Assembly: GCF_947623445.1 (NCBI RefSeq)
Contig: NC_135247.1
Span: 2,978,501-3,042,500, forward strand
Source: Clavelina lepadiformis
Taxonomy: Eukaryota > Chordata > Ascidiacea > Aplousobranchia > Clavelinidae
Direction of reading: 5' to 3'
DNA: 64,000 bases
Positions within the stretch are counted from its first letter, which is position 1. Every line of letters starts with the position of its first letter. The notes beneath the pieces are model-generated. The model was not told the DNA's origin and did not search any database. It was given only the letters and a program-made list of their open reading frames with translations. Positions 11,683-26,100 of the stretch are shown here, in pieces. The position numbers were made by a program, and so were the translations under genes.

Positions 11683-14157
11683 CTCAGGTTAATCAATGAT
11701 AGCAAAATTCAGCAGCAAAATTCACCATTACACTGTCCTTATAGGCTTAGAAACTGTTAAAAAAAGAAATACTTCAACAAAAGAGACCGAGACATACAAT
11801 ATCATAACAAATAGCTTAATCATACACAATAAAAAAGCTGATAAATAGCGACCTTTGCCAAACTTTTGATTTGTTTATTACATAAAAATCAAGGGTTTAT
11901 AATTATCTACATCACAATACAATGTTTTCATCAATTTTTAAACGGCAGAAGACTGAAATCGTAATCATAGACATCTGAAATATAAGCACGTTTATTTCAC
12001 TGTAAGATACACTTGATTAATATATTTAAATTTATCGTTTGATAAACAGCTATTGGCTACTTTTACCGTGATATGGTGGTGTTATTAAATTGCTGTCTGA
12101 CTGATAGCACCCTGTTAGCTGTTTTTAGTTTACAATGTTTTACTGAAGAATCATATTATTTATTTTTTGTATCGGCTCCATCGTGTTGGTGGAAGGTCGG
12201 CCACCTTTTCGTGTCATACTTTTTAAGTCATATATATTTTAATAAATCTTTAAACTACCAAATACAATAGCCTATTGTAAACTGTAAAATTTCATTTCTA
12301 ATGTAGGAAACATTGACATAGGCTTCCGTACTTTGGCTTTGATTTCAATTTCGATAGCGGTTTTAATTTCACTTCTGATTTCAATTTTGATTTTAATTTT
12401 ATTTTGAAATTTACTTTAATTTCATTTTATTTTCGCTTTTGTTATCAATTCAATGTTGATATTATTATTTTAATTTCAATTTGAAATAAATTTGGTTTCA
12501 ATTTTGCTTTGAATATAATATCAATTTTGTTTCCTGGAATTTGAAAGGTTTGCTTCTATTTTAATTTTTGCAAGATTTGAATTGGCACTCACAGCTCACC
12601 ATGTAGGCTACACATAGTAGGCCTAGTCAAAGAACACATCACACATGTTAACGAGTATATTGATATCTAAACTCCGGAAGATTTCATAATCGATATGCGA
12701 CCTATTCTCCATAACCAGAACACTATGCAATCTAACTTCATAAAGACAACTGAGTAATGCAATTCACCGTGACCTACAACATCAACAACTACTAGGCTAC
12801 TGGATACACTTTTCTTGTTTCATTTATTGCTTTTACAACAAGTACTTGCGAACGGAAAAGTTTACAATGAACTTATTTACTAACAATCAATAAATTGCAA
12901 GGGTAAAAACCTCATAAAAATCTTCATTAACACAATAGCTTCGTTGAATGTATATGAATAAGCGGCTTAGAAGTGACACGTAAAGACATAAACAAAGAAT
13001 ATATTGCACAGAATTGATACGTTTAAAACTTGAGAAACTTAAGATCTGTTAAAACTTCGTCTACTTTACAGTATTTCAAACCTCATGCGACAATAAAAAA
13101 AAAAAACACTGACATTTGGCGGAAAAGAGGTTGCCAGCGATCGAATCGTTTTAAGATCGCCATTAACTGTGCCGAGCGAAAAACACAATATCAAATATTA
13201 CAGCATAACACACAGCACTTTCACGACCAATTAATAACGGGGAAAAAGTGGCAGCAAAGCCCCAAATTCTTACAATATGCATGAATGATTGATTGACTAT
13301 GTAGTAATGGTACCTGGAGCCACATAAAAAATTGGTGCTCAGTGGTACCAAGAGCGAGGTCCATTTCACTCTTAGCATTTAAAAACGTAAGCTATCTCTT
13401 AAAAAAACCTCCGAATATGAAATAACATTTCTTTATCCCTTTAAAAATGTAATCCACACATCGTTGTGCTGGCCATCTGCTTAATTTGTATCATTTTGTT
13501 TACCCACCTAGAATAGGTCAATAAGCAACGTCTTGCCGAGCACCCAAAAATCACGTTAATATTTATATATCTACAATAGATCGGAAGAATTCCTTCATGC
13601 AAGAGATAGAACGTTAGAAATCGAAATTTGTCGATAAGTTTAAGCGTTAACGTCATTGAAGAAATAGTTAAGTTTTCTAATTGCGGAGTTTAAACTTTCC
13701 AGCTTTGAGATGAAGGTAGATATGCATTTACTTGATTAAAGCGCCCTTGACGAGTCATCGCAAAATATTTTCAAAAAAAAAAAAAGCCGGAGTGAATAAG
13801 GTACCCCACCCCTGTCAAACTTCTCTTCGTAAGCCCACGGGGGTTCACCACCTTCAGGTTAGAAAACAACGCTGATATTAATCAGATCATATCCAAGGGA
13901 TATAAATTCTTGAACTGGATAATTACAGCCACACTTTTACAAGACGTAGGTGGCTTAAATTAAGATGATTTAAAATACTCTGAAAAATAATCATTGAAAG
14001 GTGATCATGGCTTACTTCTGCCTTGGTTTGAGTGAATAATTTCAGTGAACCCATGGTTTGGTTGTGAGTTGATATGTTTTAGGAAAAGACATACGTGTTT
14101 TGATGGGATTACAATATTTTAGCCAGCAGTGGCTCTCTCGAGCTACGCCCCATCAGC
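11683..14157. other. Intergenic spacer between ABCA genes A and B; promoter side of gene A
   Basis: No gene was recognised here. The interval lies upstream of gene A and downstream of gene B, both on the minus strand, so it should hold the gene A promoter and the gene B 3' UTR. No convincing TATA box or poly(A) signal could be fixed. Low-complexity sequence occurs near 12.34-12.54 kb. Confidence 0.5.
12335..12545. repeat. Degenerate pyrimidine-rich simple repeat
   Basis: An imperfect tandem series is built on units like TTTTAATTTC, TTTCAATTTTGA and TTTGATTTC. Seen on the minus strand it is purine-rich (GAAATTGAAATC type). There is no coding signal. Confidence 0.6.
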
Positions 14158-17100
14158 TTAGGTATGCGTATCAGTTTCTCTTTGCCATTTGACAAGGCTC
14201 AGGAAAACTTGCTCCAAGGTGGTTTGCGTCACAGTGTAGTCACCAAATTTAAGTAAATTTCTTGCATTTTCCATTCGCTCAAAAACCTAAAACGACATTC
14301 GATTTCATGCATCAACGTGGCGGCAAAAGGCAGAAGATGTCAAATATTTAAGCAAATATTTCGGGAAATTTAGATAACTTCAAATCTATGCCAACAATGT
14401 TAAGTTAGCTCAAACATCTATCAATGTCATACCAGTGGTATACAATGTAATGTGTTTTTGGCGTAATACTTACTTCCGCGAGTTTCAGTTCACTGGATTC
14501 CTGGTTATATTGTGGAATGTGATAACTCAGCAATCCTTGATGTTCATCTTTTAGTACAATTCCTAAACATAAATCGATTAATACACGTCAAAAATGTGTT
14601 CTAGAACGACATCAAACGCAGAGCTGAGCACTACCGGTCGAAGTAGCGAGCAGTTTTTTTTCTGCATGCTGCAGCTCGCAATTTCTTGTGCAGAAAAAAG
14701 CCAGATATCTCATCAAACTAAAGAAATCTTACAGCATATTATAAATGTCTTTATCTTTTTTCACGGCTACTTTATTATTTTGAATAGCTATGACAGGAGT
14801 GCTGCTACTTTAACTGCTGCCTACTTCCGGCCAATCTCGGAACAAACCTAACAAGCATTTAGGTTACCTGGAAAAGCACTTTTAAAGTGACCCTTGACCT
14901 CTGGGTTGGATGTCTTGACCTCCATCGTGTAACCTTGACCAAATTTAGTCTTAAGATGCTGCGGTCCACCAATGCACCTGAGGGTACCATTCACCATAAT
15001 AGCCAAGCGTGTACAAAGAGCTTCACATTCCTCCATACTGAAGACAGCGTTGCGATAAATTCATATCAATTATTAGTGATCATTTCATTTAATTAAAAAC
15101 ATTTTAAAAACTAATAAACTTCAAACAACAAAACCAAGTTTTGAATTGTTTGGTCTTAAGTTCAAGTGATCTCACACAAACCTGTGTGATGTGATGATGA
15201 TTGATCTTCCACTTGCTCTCACTGATGTCAGAGCGTCCCACAGCATTCTTCTTGCTCCCGGATCCATTCCTGTGCTTGGCTCATCCAGTAGCACAACAGG
15301 GGGATTTCCCACTAGTGCTATGGCAGTGCTCAGTTTACGTTTGTTCCCACCGCTGCGAGAAAAAAAAACATGTCAAACCAATGATATTTGTCATAGATTT
15401 TCTTCTTTTTTTGTCGAACGATTTTCTATTTTAATCACCTGTAAGTGCCACAATTTTTGTCCAAATGTTCTCCAAAGTGAAGAATTTCACTCAAATTTTT
15501 GATACAAGCTGGAATGTCTGATTCAGGAACACCGCGTAACCTTGCAAACATTCTGAGAGTTTCAGTGCCTGTCATTTGCTCAATTAAAGCATCAAACTGT
15601 GGGCAATATCCCATTCTTTGTTGCACCTGTACAAATACAACAATAACTAACAGTCTAGTAAAACATCAAAATAAATAAAGTACTATTTCAATGCAGTATA
15701 GCCAATAGTGGACCACTCAAACAACAAATGTAGCTGAAGTAGCCAACCGTAGTCGCGTTCGTTGTGTTGCGGTACTTCATGTACTATTTGCATTAATTAC
15801 AAAAATCACAATTTAACATATTTTGTTATTTATTAGTTAACAGCTACATTAGTTACCATAGCTACATATTGGAAATAGGCAGCTGCATCAGTTACATTAA
15901 AGTTGTGACTATGGTAATTAAAACCATGTTAATTCTTTAAAAACGATAGAATAGTAAAAAAAAAATAATGTAACACTACTTTTATGCGATAAAGGACAGT
16001 TTGCTTTGTTTTAACAGAGATTTCAAAAAGCATGAACACGCGTTTGAAAACTATGCTGCAACAAAAAATCACATACCACTGATTTTTACACTCATAACTG
16101 GCATATAAACATTGAAATTTTGTACCTTTCGCAGATGGTTGGTGACGTCATAACCATCCAAATATGCGGTGCCGCTTGTTGGTCGAAAATCTCCAGTTAA
16201 CATTTTGAAAGTTGTTGTCTTACCGGCTCCGTTTATTCCCAACAGACCAAAGCATTCACCTTCTGGCACTCCCAAGCAAAGATTGTTTACGGCAACCAAC
16301 GCATTGTGACCAGATCCATAAACCTTTCAAACAAAAACCGTTAGCTAGAAGGAATGCAAACATATTCCAAATGCCAGAAAATTAATCTTCTAAAAATTGT
16401 GATCAATGCTGTATCATTCTACTCAAGCACATAGAATTTGTTACAGCATTACGAGTGATGGAATTACCTTTCTAAGATTTTTGAAGATCAGTCGATCAGA
16501 AGACACAAGATGTGGTAACTCGGAAAGATTGATTCTGTCATGTTCGTTTGCCACGTCATCATCATCGTAGCTCACTTCTTGATCAACAGCATGCTAAAAT
16601 ATACAGTAAGGGTATAGCCGTCTGCATATCACGTGTAAGAAACTTTTTATAAATGTTTGTGAAGTCTGCTTGGTGTAGAATGCTTTCACAGAAATAGCTT
16701 ATTACTATTTTTAGCCGTCAAGGTTTTATTTATGATGCTGGTTTAGGTTTGTTACTCACCTTTTTCTTTACTTGCGGAATAACTTTGCAAATCTTCTGCG
16801 GGATTCGAAACTCAATCAAAAGGAGAAGTGTGAAAAAGGCAAGGCCTTGAACTGCCAAAAATACAACCATCTTACCAATGCCATATTGTTCCCAAGCAAG
16901 GAAATTCAACTGAAAGTCAATTCCTATAAACCATAGACGCAAAGTATTTTTGTGTATTGCTTTAGCGTAAACAAAACCCAACTTGTGTGAGTAAAAGTTT
17001 TAAAAATGGCAAAGAAATTGAGTTAAAAAGGCAAGAAAAAAACGAAAACCTTTTAACTTGCAGAATTCTTCGACGAGTGGAGACACTGTGCAGGTGTTCA

Positions 17101-20100
17101 CCATCTTATCATTGGCATAAAGGTCACCCAGCCCTTGTCCCAGACAGAAAGGAGGCATGAGGAGGAAAAACCAATTGATGGAATCAGCAACATCTGTTAG
17201 GTCTGCAACAAAATATCACATTACTACGATATAATTAGCAATTGAATATGTCTGAACTCCATTACCTAAATCTTTCTACACTCGATTTCGACTGATAACA
17301 CTGCTTGAGATTTGAGGACGCACAAAAATAACAACAACACTAAAAGACGAACATACCTAACAGACGTAGAATGTTGATTGTTACGATCGACGCAAGCCCA
17401 GTGATGATGTTCAGGATGGTCACTCTCACGAGGGCAGTAGAGGGCACAGTGAAAAGGAGTGAAAGCAAATACATTAACGGCAGCGATGACCAACAGTAGA
17501 GGGCAAATAACAGCAAGACCTCACCAGTGTGATTGGTGAATTCAGTCAGAGAAAAAGCAGCAAACATAATCTGTATAAAAATGACTGGGTTATGATACAC
17601 CCATGATTCAACCTCGATAGCTTCTATGTCCTAAATCTATAGACCAAGTACAACAAAAAACTATCTGACATTATTTCCAAGAACTCCAAACCAAAACAAA
17701 ACGTCAAATCTAAACTTATAATAAGATGTTTTTGGTTAATACACGATCAAGGACCGTGCAATAATAAATTTTCACCACAGTCAATAAGCAGGGTAATATG
17801 AAGTTGACAAAATCCCAGACAAATGCCGACAACCAGAAGCAAAATGGATCGACACCGGCAAGTGTTTGAAGCAGAGCTGAACGATCGACTCTTTCGCGGA
17901 CCAGGAATATGCAAAACGACGCAGCAAGAAAAGAAAATCCAAGAACAATGTTAAAAGCAATCAGGAACCCAGTGACCGATCTAAAAATAATCGTTTGTTA
18001 AATCTGACTTTGATTTTAACCTTAATGTATGGTAAATAAAAAATTTTTTTAGTGTCCACAATTATGGCTTTGATGAACGTGGCTTTATGGTCACCACATG
18101 GTTTATCTTACCCAAGCAGCTGCTCCTCCACATGGTTGGTTGAATTCCTTGGTAATGGATAGTTGACATAGCGTATTGAAAAGTTGCGCTGCGTAACCAT
18201 TCTAATGTATGCCTGGTCTAAGTAAGCCAATGAGGTTGCAGACGTGTGATACGCTTGTGCATTGAACCAAGCTGTGGCATTCGTAGCATTTGCTGACGAT
18301 GTTTCAGAAAACGTAGATGAGACAAGATTTATACTGTTAAAATCACCCCCCATTTCACGATATTCATCTGCTAGATATGTCTGCATGCTTCCATTCACAT
18401 ATACCACTTGCTCCAGTGAACCTACATTGAACATCATAGACAATATTAAAGTGTTTTGACAAACAAAAGTTTGATGTATTATCAGTATTCATCATAACCC
18501 ACATCTATATTACAGGTACCTTTAAACTGACTGGCGTATACATCGCCCAGCTCAAGGCTTCTGGAATCATTGTTAATATGGACTTGGTTTGGTCCATATG
18601 CATCCAGATTAAGTTCTTATAAACAGATCGTTTAAAAAGTTCATTTAAAATGCGTTTTCTATAAGTATTTAAAAAACTTCACCCAGCTAACTTACTGTTA
18701 TACGATCATTTTAAAAGTGTTTTTATGTTATGATTACATCTAATAGCTTTCTCACCAAGGGGAATATTGTTCAACTCAAAAGGTGGAAATTTCGCATTCA
18801 AAATTGAAATTATGGCAAAAAATACCGGAATAAGAATCTGGGCAATGGCGACCTGAAATAAAAAAGAAGCTGGAACCTAAAGTGGCTTGATGCCCAAAAC
18901 CTATCCAAACACACATTACAGTACGTCTTAGTTACAAATGTAAATTGACAACAAAATAAGTATTTTGTCTACCTTGTAGTTTCGTCTGGAATGCAAAATT
19001 CTTTTCACAACCAGAGCATAAAACTGCTGCATCCATAGAACAAAACCAGAGTTGAGATGACGGGATGTATGCAGGTATTCTGTGCAAGCGTTACACTATT
19101 TTATTTGCGACACATTTATCAAGTTACAGAAAAGTAAAGCTTGATTCAATGCTTAAAAGCAACTCAAATATGGGGCAAGGCCAATCTAATTTTTCTCCGA
19201 ACTAACCATGAAAATCTTAAAAATATACCAAAACTTGTTGCATCTAAACATGCTTTTACCTTTGTGTCCATTTAAAGGGTTGAGAAGGCTTTCGGTTTCG
19301 TCTGCACATTCTTCTACTGGGAGGTGTCTCAATGTCTCAGATTTAGTAAATGAGAGCCTTCTACTCACCAACTTTACAGCACAGTCAGCATTCTCTGTAA
19401 CCCTGTAGAGTCAAAACTAAAAACATTGAGATGAACATAATTACGTTTCAGACTGTGCAAACTCACAGAAACGATAACAATATGAAGCGATAATAATAAT
19501 TACCACTGCCAACAACGTTGTGAGCTTAAACAATATTTCGTAATAGCAAGAATCATTATCTAGTTCGTATAAGGTGGGGAAACATGAATTTGCTTTCAAA
19601 TACTACGAAGTAGCAATGGTAGCAAAGCAGCAAGACCAATAAGTTCCAGGTATACAGTAAATATGCAGTACATAGTAAGATTCCGGTTAAGTTTGCACCT
19701 TGAATCTAAACAGTTTGTGCTATACAATAGCTGTATTATTATCTGATGTAACGGTAGTCTATATATTAGCAGAACTGAAGGCGCTCATCAACAACCATTC
19801 AAGGTGGATGAATGCCTTATTCGAAGTTAGCCTAATGTAAGTTTTAAGTACATCAAACGCAATGTGTAAATAATTAATATACCTAAAATATTCATCAGCT
19901 GACGACTCATGATATGTTTAAATCACAAACTATAGTAATGCTACTTGTTTAATTTTGTTTTTAAAGACAAGTTGACATGTTTTGATAAGAAACGTTTGAC
20001 TTACTGTTAATACCAATAAACTTTTGAAGAAGTTTAATCTAGATATTGTGATAAAATCTTGCAAACTTAAACAGGTGCAAACTTAATAAGGATATTAGAG

Positions 20101-23100
20101 TAGTTGTTATTAATAAATATTTAAAAGGTGACGGCCAAATCATTACCGTAGAAATACTTCTTCCATTGTTGTCACCATCGCACCAAAACCTGAAATACCA
20201 AGACTAACTGCCTGGCTATCAAGAGTTTGAAAAAGTTTGGGAAACTGAGGAGACGCCTGGAATGGTAAAACAAAGGACAACTCAGCACCAGCACTTCGTT
20301 CAAGTCGGGTTTCAGGGACATTAGATTGGAAAAGTTCTGTGAGCTGTGTTGAAAGAAAATGATTAAAGCAACAAATAAAAAGTGTATAACTTACATATAT
20401 ATATGTATAGTCTTAAATTATAAAAAATGTCATACATTTAGTCTTAAACTATAGAAAATGCATGTTTCATAGTTTCTCAACCAAAACCAAGGCAACAAGA
20501 GAAGAAAAAAGTTTTGCCAAAAGGGTGTGAAGGTAAAAAGCCTAAAGATGTGTGATGTGTTTTCAAGATTACTTATATTTACCTTGTTAACATCACAGTC
20601 TGAAGTTTTTGTTAAAACGATGTGATACCCAACACCAAACTTGTTTTTGAGAAAAACTGAGGAACCTGAATAAAAATATGGCATTTTTTGGCTAAATACG
20701 GGTATTTTTATTTCTAAGAGCATTGGAAACTCTTTCGTTGTATCTCACCAACACATCGTAGTTTTCCTTTTGCCATTATTGCGATCCTATCTCCAAGTAG
20801 ATCCGCTTCATCCATGAAGTGAGTGGAGAGCAGTATTGAACATCGACTTCTGTATTCCTGGAGGACTTCCCAGATCGCCCGCCTAGCTGCAGGATCCATT
20901 CCGGATGTTGGCTCATCCAAGATAACATACTGAAAGATTGAGAAAAAATTAACATCATTTGTAAAATCTGACTGAAATTTCTAAATTCTAAAATTTGTAA
21001 ACTTTGGAAAGATTACTTTGCTAGATTGAAATTGCAGATAGTTCCGGCTCAATATTAGAATAGTAGTTCCATTTATTCATAATTCTATCATGTTTGTTCA
21101 TAATTTAACCTTTAAACTCATACCGACCTTTGACCCTGCAGAAAGAGCGATTCCAACTGAAAGTTTTCGCTTCATTCCTCCAGACAAAGTAGAAGATCGA
21201 GCAGATGCCTTGTCCTTGAGTTTAAGAATCTCCTTCATCTTTGAACATTCCTCATTGGCTTCCTTCTTGCTTAATCCCTTCAACTAAATCATGCAACAAA
21301 AATACACAGATGTTGATGCTGCAGAGAAGTTCTAAGGAAACTTTGTCGACAATTTTATAATAAAATGTAAATACAGCCCAAAAATTAAAAATAATATGAA
21401 AAAAATCAGTGATAAAACCCATCGTAATGAAAATTTACTGTACTGCGGCTTACGGTACTGTACCGAGTGGACAATAACACTACAAATAAAATGCAAATCA
21501 ACAGCATAATAATTTTAATATTATTTTAGAGTTAGCATAATTTCTGTCATCACTTAATTACCATAAAATAGTGAGAAATTGGTTCAGAGCATTTCAAAAT
21601 GAACTCAAAATCACTGCAAGTTACATTCCAACTCACCCTTCCAAAGAAATACAAATGTTCATCAACAGTTAGCATGTCAAAGAGAATGTTGAATTGTGGG
21701 CATAGTCCGAGAGATTTTCGAACACCTTTCATGTCTTTGCTAATGCTATGGCCATCAACTAACGCATCTCCGCTAGTTGAAGGATAGAAACCTGTATTAG
21801 AAAATATTTGCCTACATTAGCAATACTAAATTTTTATTAGCAAATATAAATACAAAGCAAAAGTTAGCCTAGCAATGTATCAGTATATAAATAAACACAA
21901 ACCAACATCTCATGGGTCATTACAGAAAAACCACCAACTGGTTAACTACTAAATTAATGATGTCGTGACAATCATGATATGATGTTGCGATATGCTTCTA
22001 CCATCGCTGGCACTATGCAACCATTTCATGCTTCCAAAGATTGGGACTAACCCGTTAACATTGACATGGTTGTTGTTTTTCCTGCTCCATTGTGACCCAA
22101 CAATACAGTGATTTGTTTCTCAAACATATTGAGGGTGAGGTTATCAACAGCCACTTTCTCATTTGCACCAGATTTAAAAACCTAGATGAAGTTTCACTTA
22201 CAATTAGTTTCTGTTGTGGAATATGAAATTACTATGAGTAGACTGGTTAATATGGAAGCAAAATCTTGGAAAGCAAATATTAACTAATGCGGAAAAAATA
22301 CAGATTCTAATTAAATGAAATTACATCGTTGCAATTAATATAGAATGCAGAGATATTCATAGTAGATTGAAAAAATGAACGATTCGTTAGTTAATTATAC
22401 CATACATATGGGTATTATTGCATTTGCTGTATTAGTTGCGACACTTTGATACAGCAAAACTATTCCAGCTATACCCAAGTTATACTATTTTCAGATCAAT
22501 GAACATTCATGCATTGCACATTTATGTAGAATATCATTAATATAAAGTTTATGAATGAAAAAAACAATTAAATCCTTTAGCAAACTACATGCACCAACCT
22601 TTCTAAGTGATTTGATTTGTACAACACGCTTGAGGTTATCCGGCTCATCCTCAAAGAACTCGTTATCACACCCCTGGTGGTGATCACTGGAAGTTGGGTT
22701 TGTGTGTCCGTCTTCTTCATCAGATTTTGATGTGGAGTCAGGTCTCCCAAACCAAAACGATTTCTATAAAAAAGGATGCAAATTGTTTAACAGAAAATAG
22801 ACATCTCCTTTCAATTGAGTTTAAAACCTTACCATAAAGGGAAAGTACCAAGGCTTTGGAACTCCATATTCTCCTGGCCATATCCCTTCTATATATGCAG
22901 CTAAGAGCATGTAGATGACTGCATCGAACACAAGCATTCCCATAACCTACAATAAGACAAAAATGGAAAAGTAAGATAAAATTGAATATTAAGACTTTAG
23001 ATTTGAATAAAATTGCAATAAAACTGAATTGGCATGTTTGACTAAATCAACAATAGACAGTCAACTACAACAGGCTTCTTTGATGCCAGTTAGGGCATTT

Positions 23101-26100
23101 ATAGAGTTAGTTTGGCAGCATTTAAGCAAATCATTTCGGTTCATGGAAATCTTATAAACCTTACTTCCAGGAGTGTAAAAGAATCATCAACTGTAACTCC
23201 TTTGCCAATATTGTGCCACTGTATTCCAGTACCTATGACATGGACAATATAAAAAGAATAAATTCTACAAATCAAAAATACGCTATTTGGTAGCTTAATA
23301 AAATAAGCAACTTAATTCAAATTCAGTGCATAAAATGAAACTAATTAAATTTAAATCACCTTTTCCTTCAAACTGTCCAATCAACTGACAACCGCAAGCC
23401 ATCGCAACATTGGAGAGAAGACAGGACACAATTTTAACTCCATGACTCAATGTGTCAAATGTATTTGCCATAAACAAATATGGCATGTATGTCAGTCCGT
23501 ATAGTGTACCACCGGCCACAGCACCAACGTTTGCTACATTAAACATGACCAAATGTTTTAAAATCTGTTGCACTCTAATTACATTAAAATAATATTGTAT
23601 GGTATTGTGAAATTTATAAGAACCATTGTTAAGAAAAATAAAAATATTCTCACCTTTTGAGAAAAATACGGAAAACAGAAAACAGAGGTTTATGGTGGCA
23701 GCTGAGAAGAGAATGAGGAAAACAAAGATAACAGTCGGGTCGCTGTGTGTCAACACACTTCCCTTGGATGTCTACGACATAAACAGAAGAAACTAATTTT
23801 AAAAGTATATGAAAAGCTTTAAAATTTATTTTTTTTCCAAATTTCTTCTCATAATTAACATTCTCCAAAACGTAAAAACAGTAACTCTATGATTATGTTA
23901 GTTCAGCTGGCAACAGGTAATCTATAACAACCGCGTTAAAGAAGAAACTTTTCCTATATTATAAAACGTCTCATACCTTTATTTTGTAAAAACCAGCCAT
24001 GATTATGCAAGAAATGCAGAGAAAAATAAGATATTTCAAAAACCAAGCAAGCCAGTGAAGCCAGCTGTGTAATCCCATCATCATCATGTATTCCTGGATG
24101 GCAACAAATAAGATTTAATCATAAAATTCTAATAGAAAGTATAGACAATCTGTCTTACCTTCATTTTTGCTTCTTTTTCTTGCACAACACTTCGAACTAT
24201 AATTAAGGCCGTGTAGAAAAAGCTCAACATAATCAACAATGGCAAAGTGTTTTTAATGGCAACTGTAAAAAGTAATTATACAGTAATTGTAATAAGATAT
24301 TCGTCAGTTTATTGGCCAAAAATGTCAAAAAACATTTTGAGCATTTATTTCTAGTTTAGGTATAAGAAAATAGTATACCAATGTAATACATTTGTACAAT
24401 ACAATGTAAATACATTTAGTGACAAAGATATCAGAGAACAACCTCCACGACACAAAATAGCTTTCAAGACACTTACGTATAAAGTCGTCATCTGTATATG
24501 GTGGATAAGGATATCTCTGCATGTAAGAGGTTATATCAGGAACTGACCCCACTGCAAATGCATCAGATATTCCCATACTTACTGCATGCATCAGCGCTAG
24601 GAAACCTAAAGTATGAATATATTGTTTAAATAACAACAAAAGTACAAACGTAGACTCGGATACTTGAAGTGCAAATAATATAAAGCACCAGACTTCACTA
24701 TCCTTTGAGTTTAGTATCAAATTGTTCTTGGACTTACCCCTCACATTAAGCATAGGCTACCAGTGACTCTAGTTTAATTCACTAAACCACAAAATATTGG
24801 TTTTTAAACATTTCTGAAAATAAGTGCGTGTATTACGGAGAAAAAGTAAAACACGTTAGCAACAAACAACCGACTTTTCACCTTCTTTATGGTAGAAAGG
24901 TTTGCCGCCATCAGTTTCATTTATTTCCCTTGGACCAGGCAGTTGGAATTTGGGATAAAGTACATGGGTTTTCCAAGTGTTTGTTCTGGCATAAAAAAAC
25001 AATTAATATCGATCATATTTTTCCTACAACAATAATTAATCACACTTTATGGCATCTGAATTAAACTTGGATCACATGATTCTATTTATTTCTTTTATGT
25101 CTTGCCACTCTATAAGAATATTTTATTTAGCAAGTTAGATCTTATTATTTAGCTGGAATGAGTAAATTATGGTACGTACGTATGTCTAACTTTGTAGAAT
25201 AAGGTGACTTTTGCATATAAAATGAAGGATACATTTCACTCTTATTATTTAATCAAAAATGAATACTGATATCTACTAACATGCCAGTAAAAGCTGAACT
25301 ATCCTTTTCACTGCCACTAATGGGGTCAGAATGGAATCGAAAAGTTAGATGAAGGTCTTCAGGGAGAGAACCGTTAACAAGATTGCCGCGAAAGATCACT
25401 CCTGCTAAAGTGTTCTTCAGGTTTGTGTCATTCTTAGCGTAGTCAAGAAAGAGGTCTTCTGATGCAAAAGGCACCACTACAATCACAGAATAACATAAAA
25501 AATGTATATGTGCAAATGTTTTGTAATGTAACGTGGGCAAAATTTGTTAAATCTAGTAACAATACTAACATCTGACTTTGGGTGTTACTGCAAAACTTCT
25601 TGAAGCAATAGAAAAGGAAATATCTTCAGTTGAGTTATTTCGTTCTGAATTGTTTCGAAAACTGTTTTGCAACTGTTGCAACAACAAGCTATATGGTATT
25701 GCACGATTTGTATTCTGAGCTCCATTTTCACTGTGCATTCCATTTATGTTTGCATTCATTTGCGACACGTTACCATTTCCCAGCAACAAAATTTGCAATT
25801 GACAACCTACAAAAGCAAATGCAACTAAAATAGATCCAATCCAACACAAACAATGTTTTCAAACAAATTCAAAGAAGGAACAAAACAAAACAAATATAAG
25901 ATGTATATGTTAGTGTGTGTTTAAAGAGTGCCATATATAGTTTAGTGTACAAAAGCATAATTTTGTGAAATCAAACTACGTCATAATATACAATTGTATG
26001 CATAGGACAGAAAGAGCTAACTTCAAATTAGAAATAACAACTAAAGAATTGCTCACTCAAATCACAATCCCTTGTGCTTCGTGGTAGTGGTATATCATTT

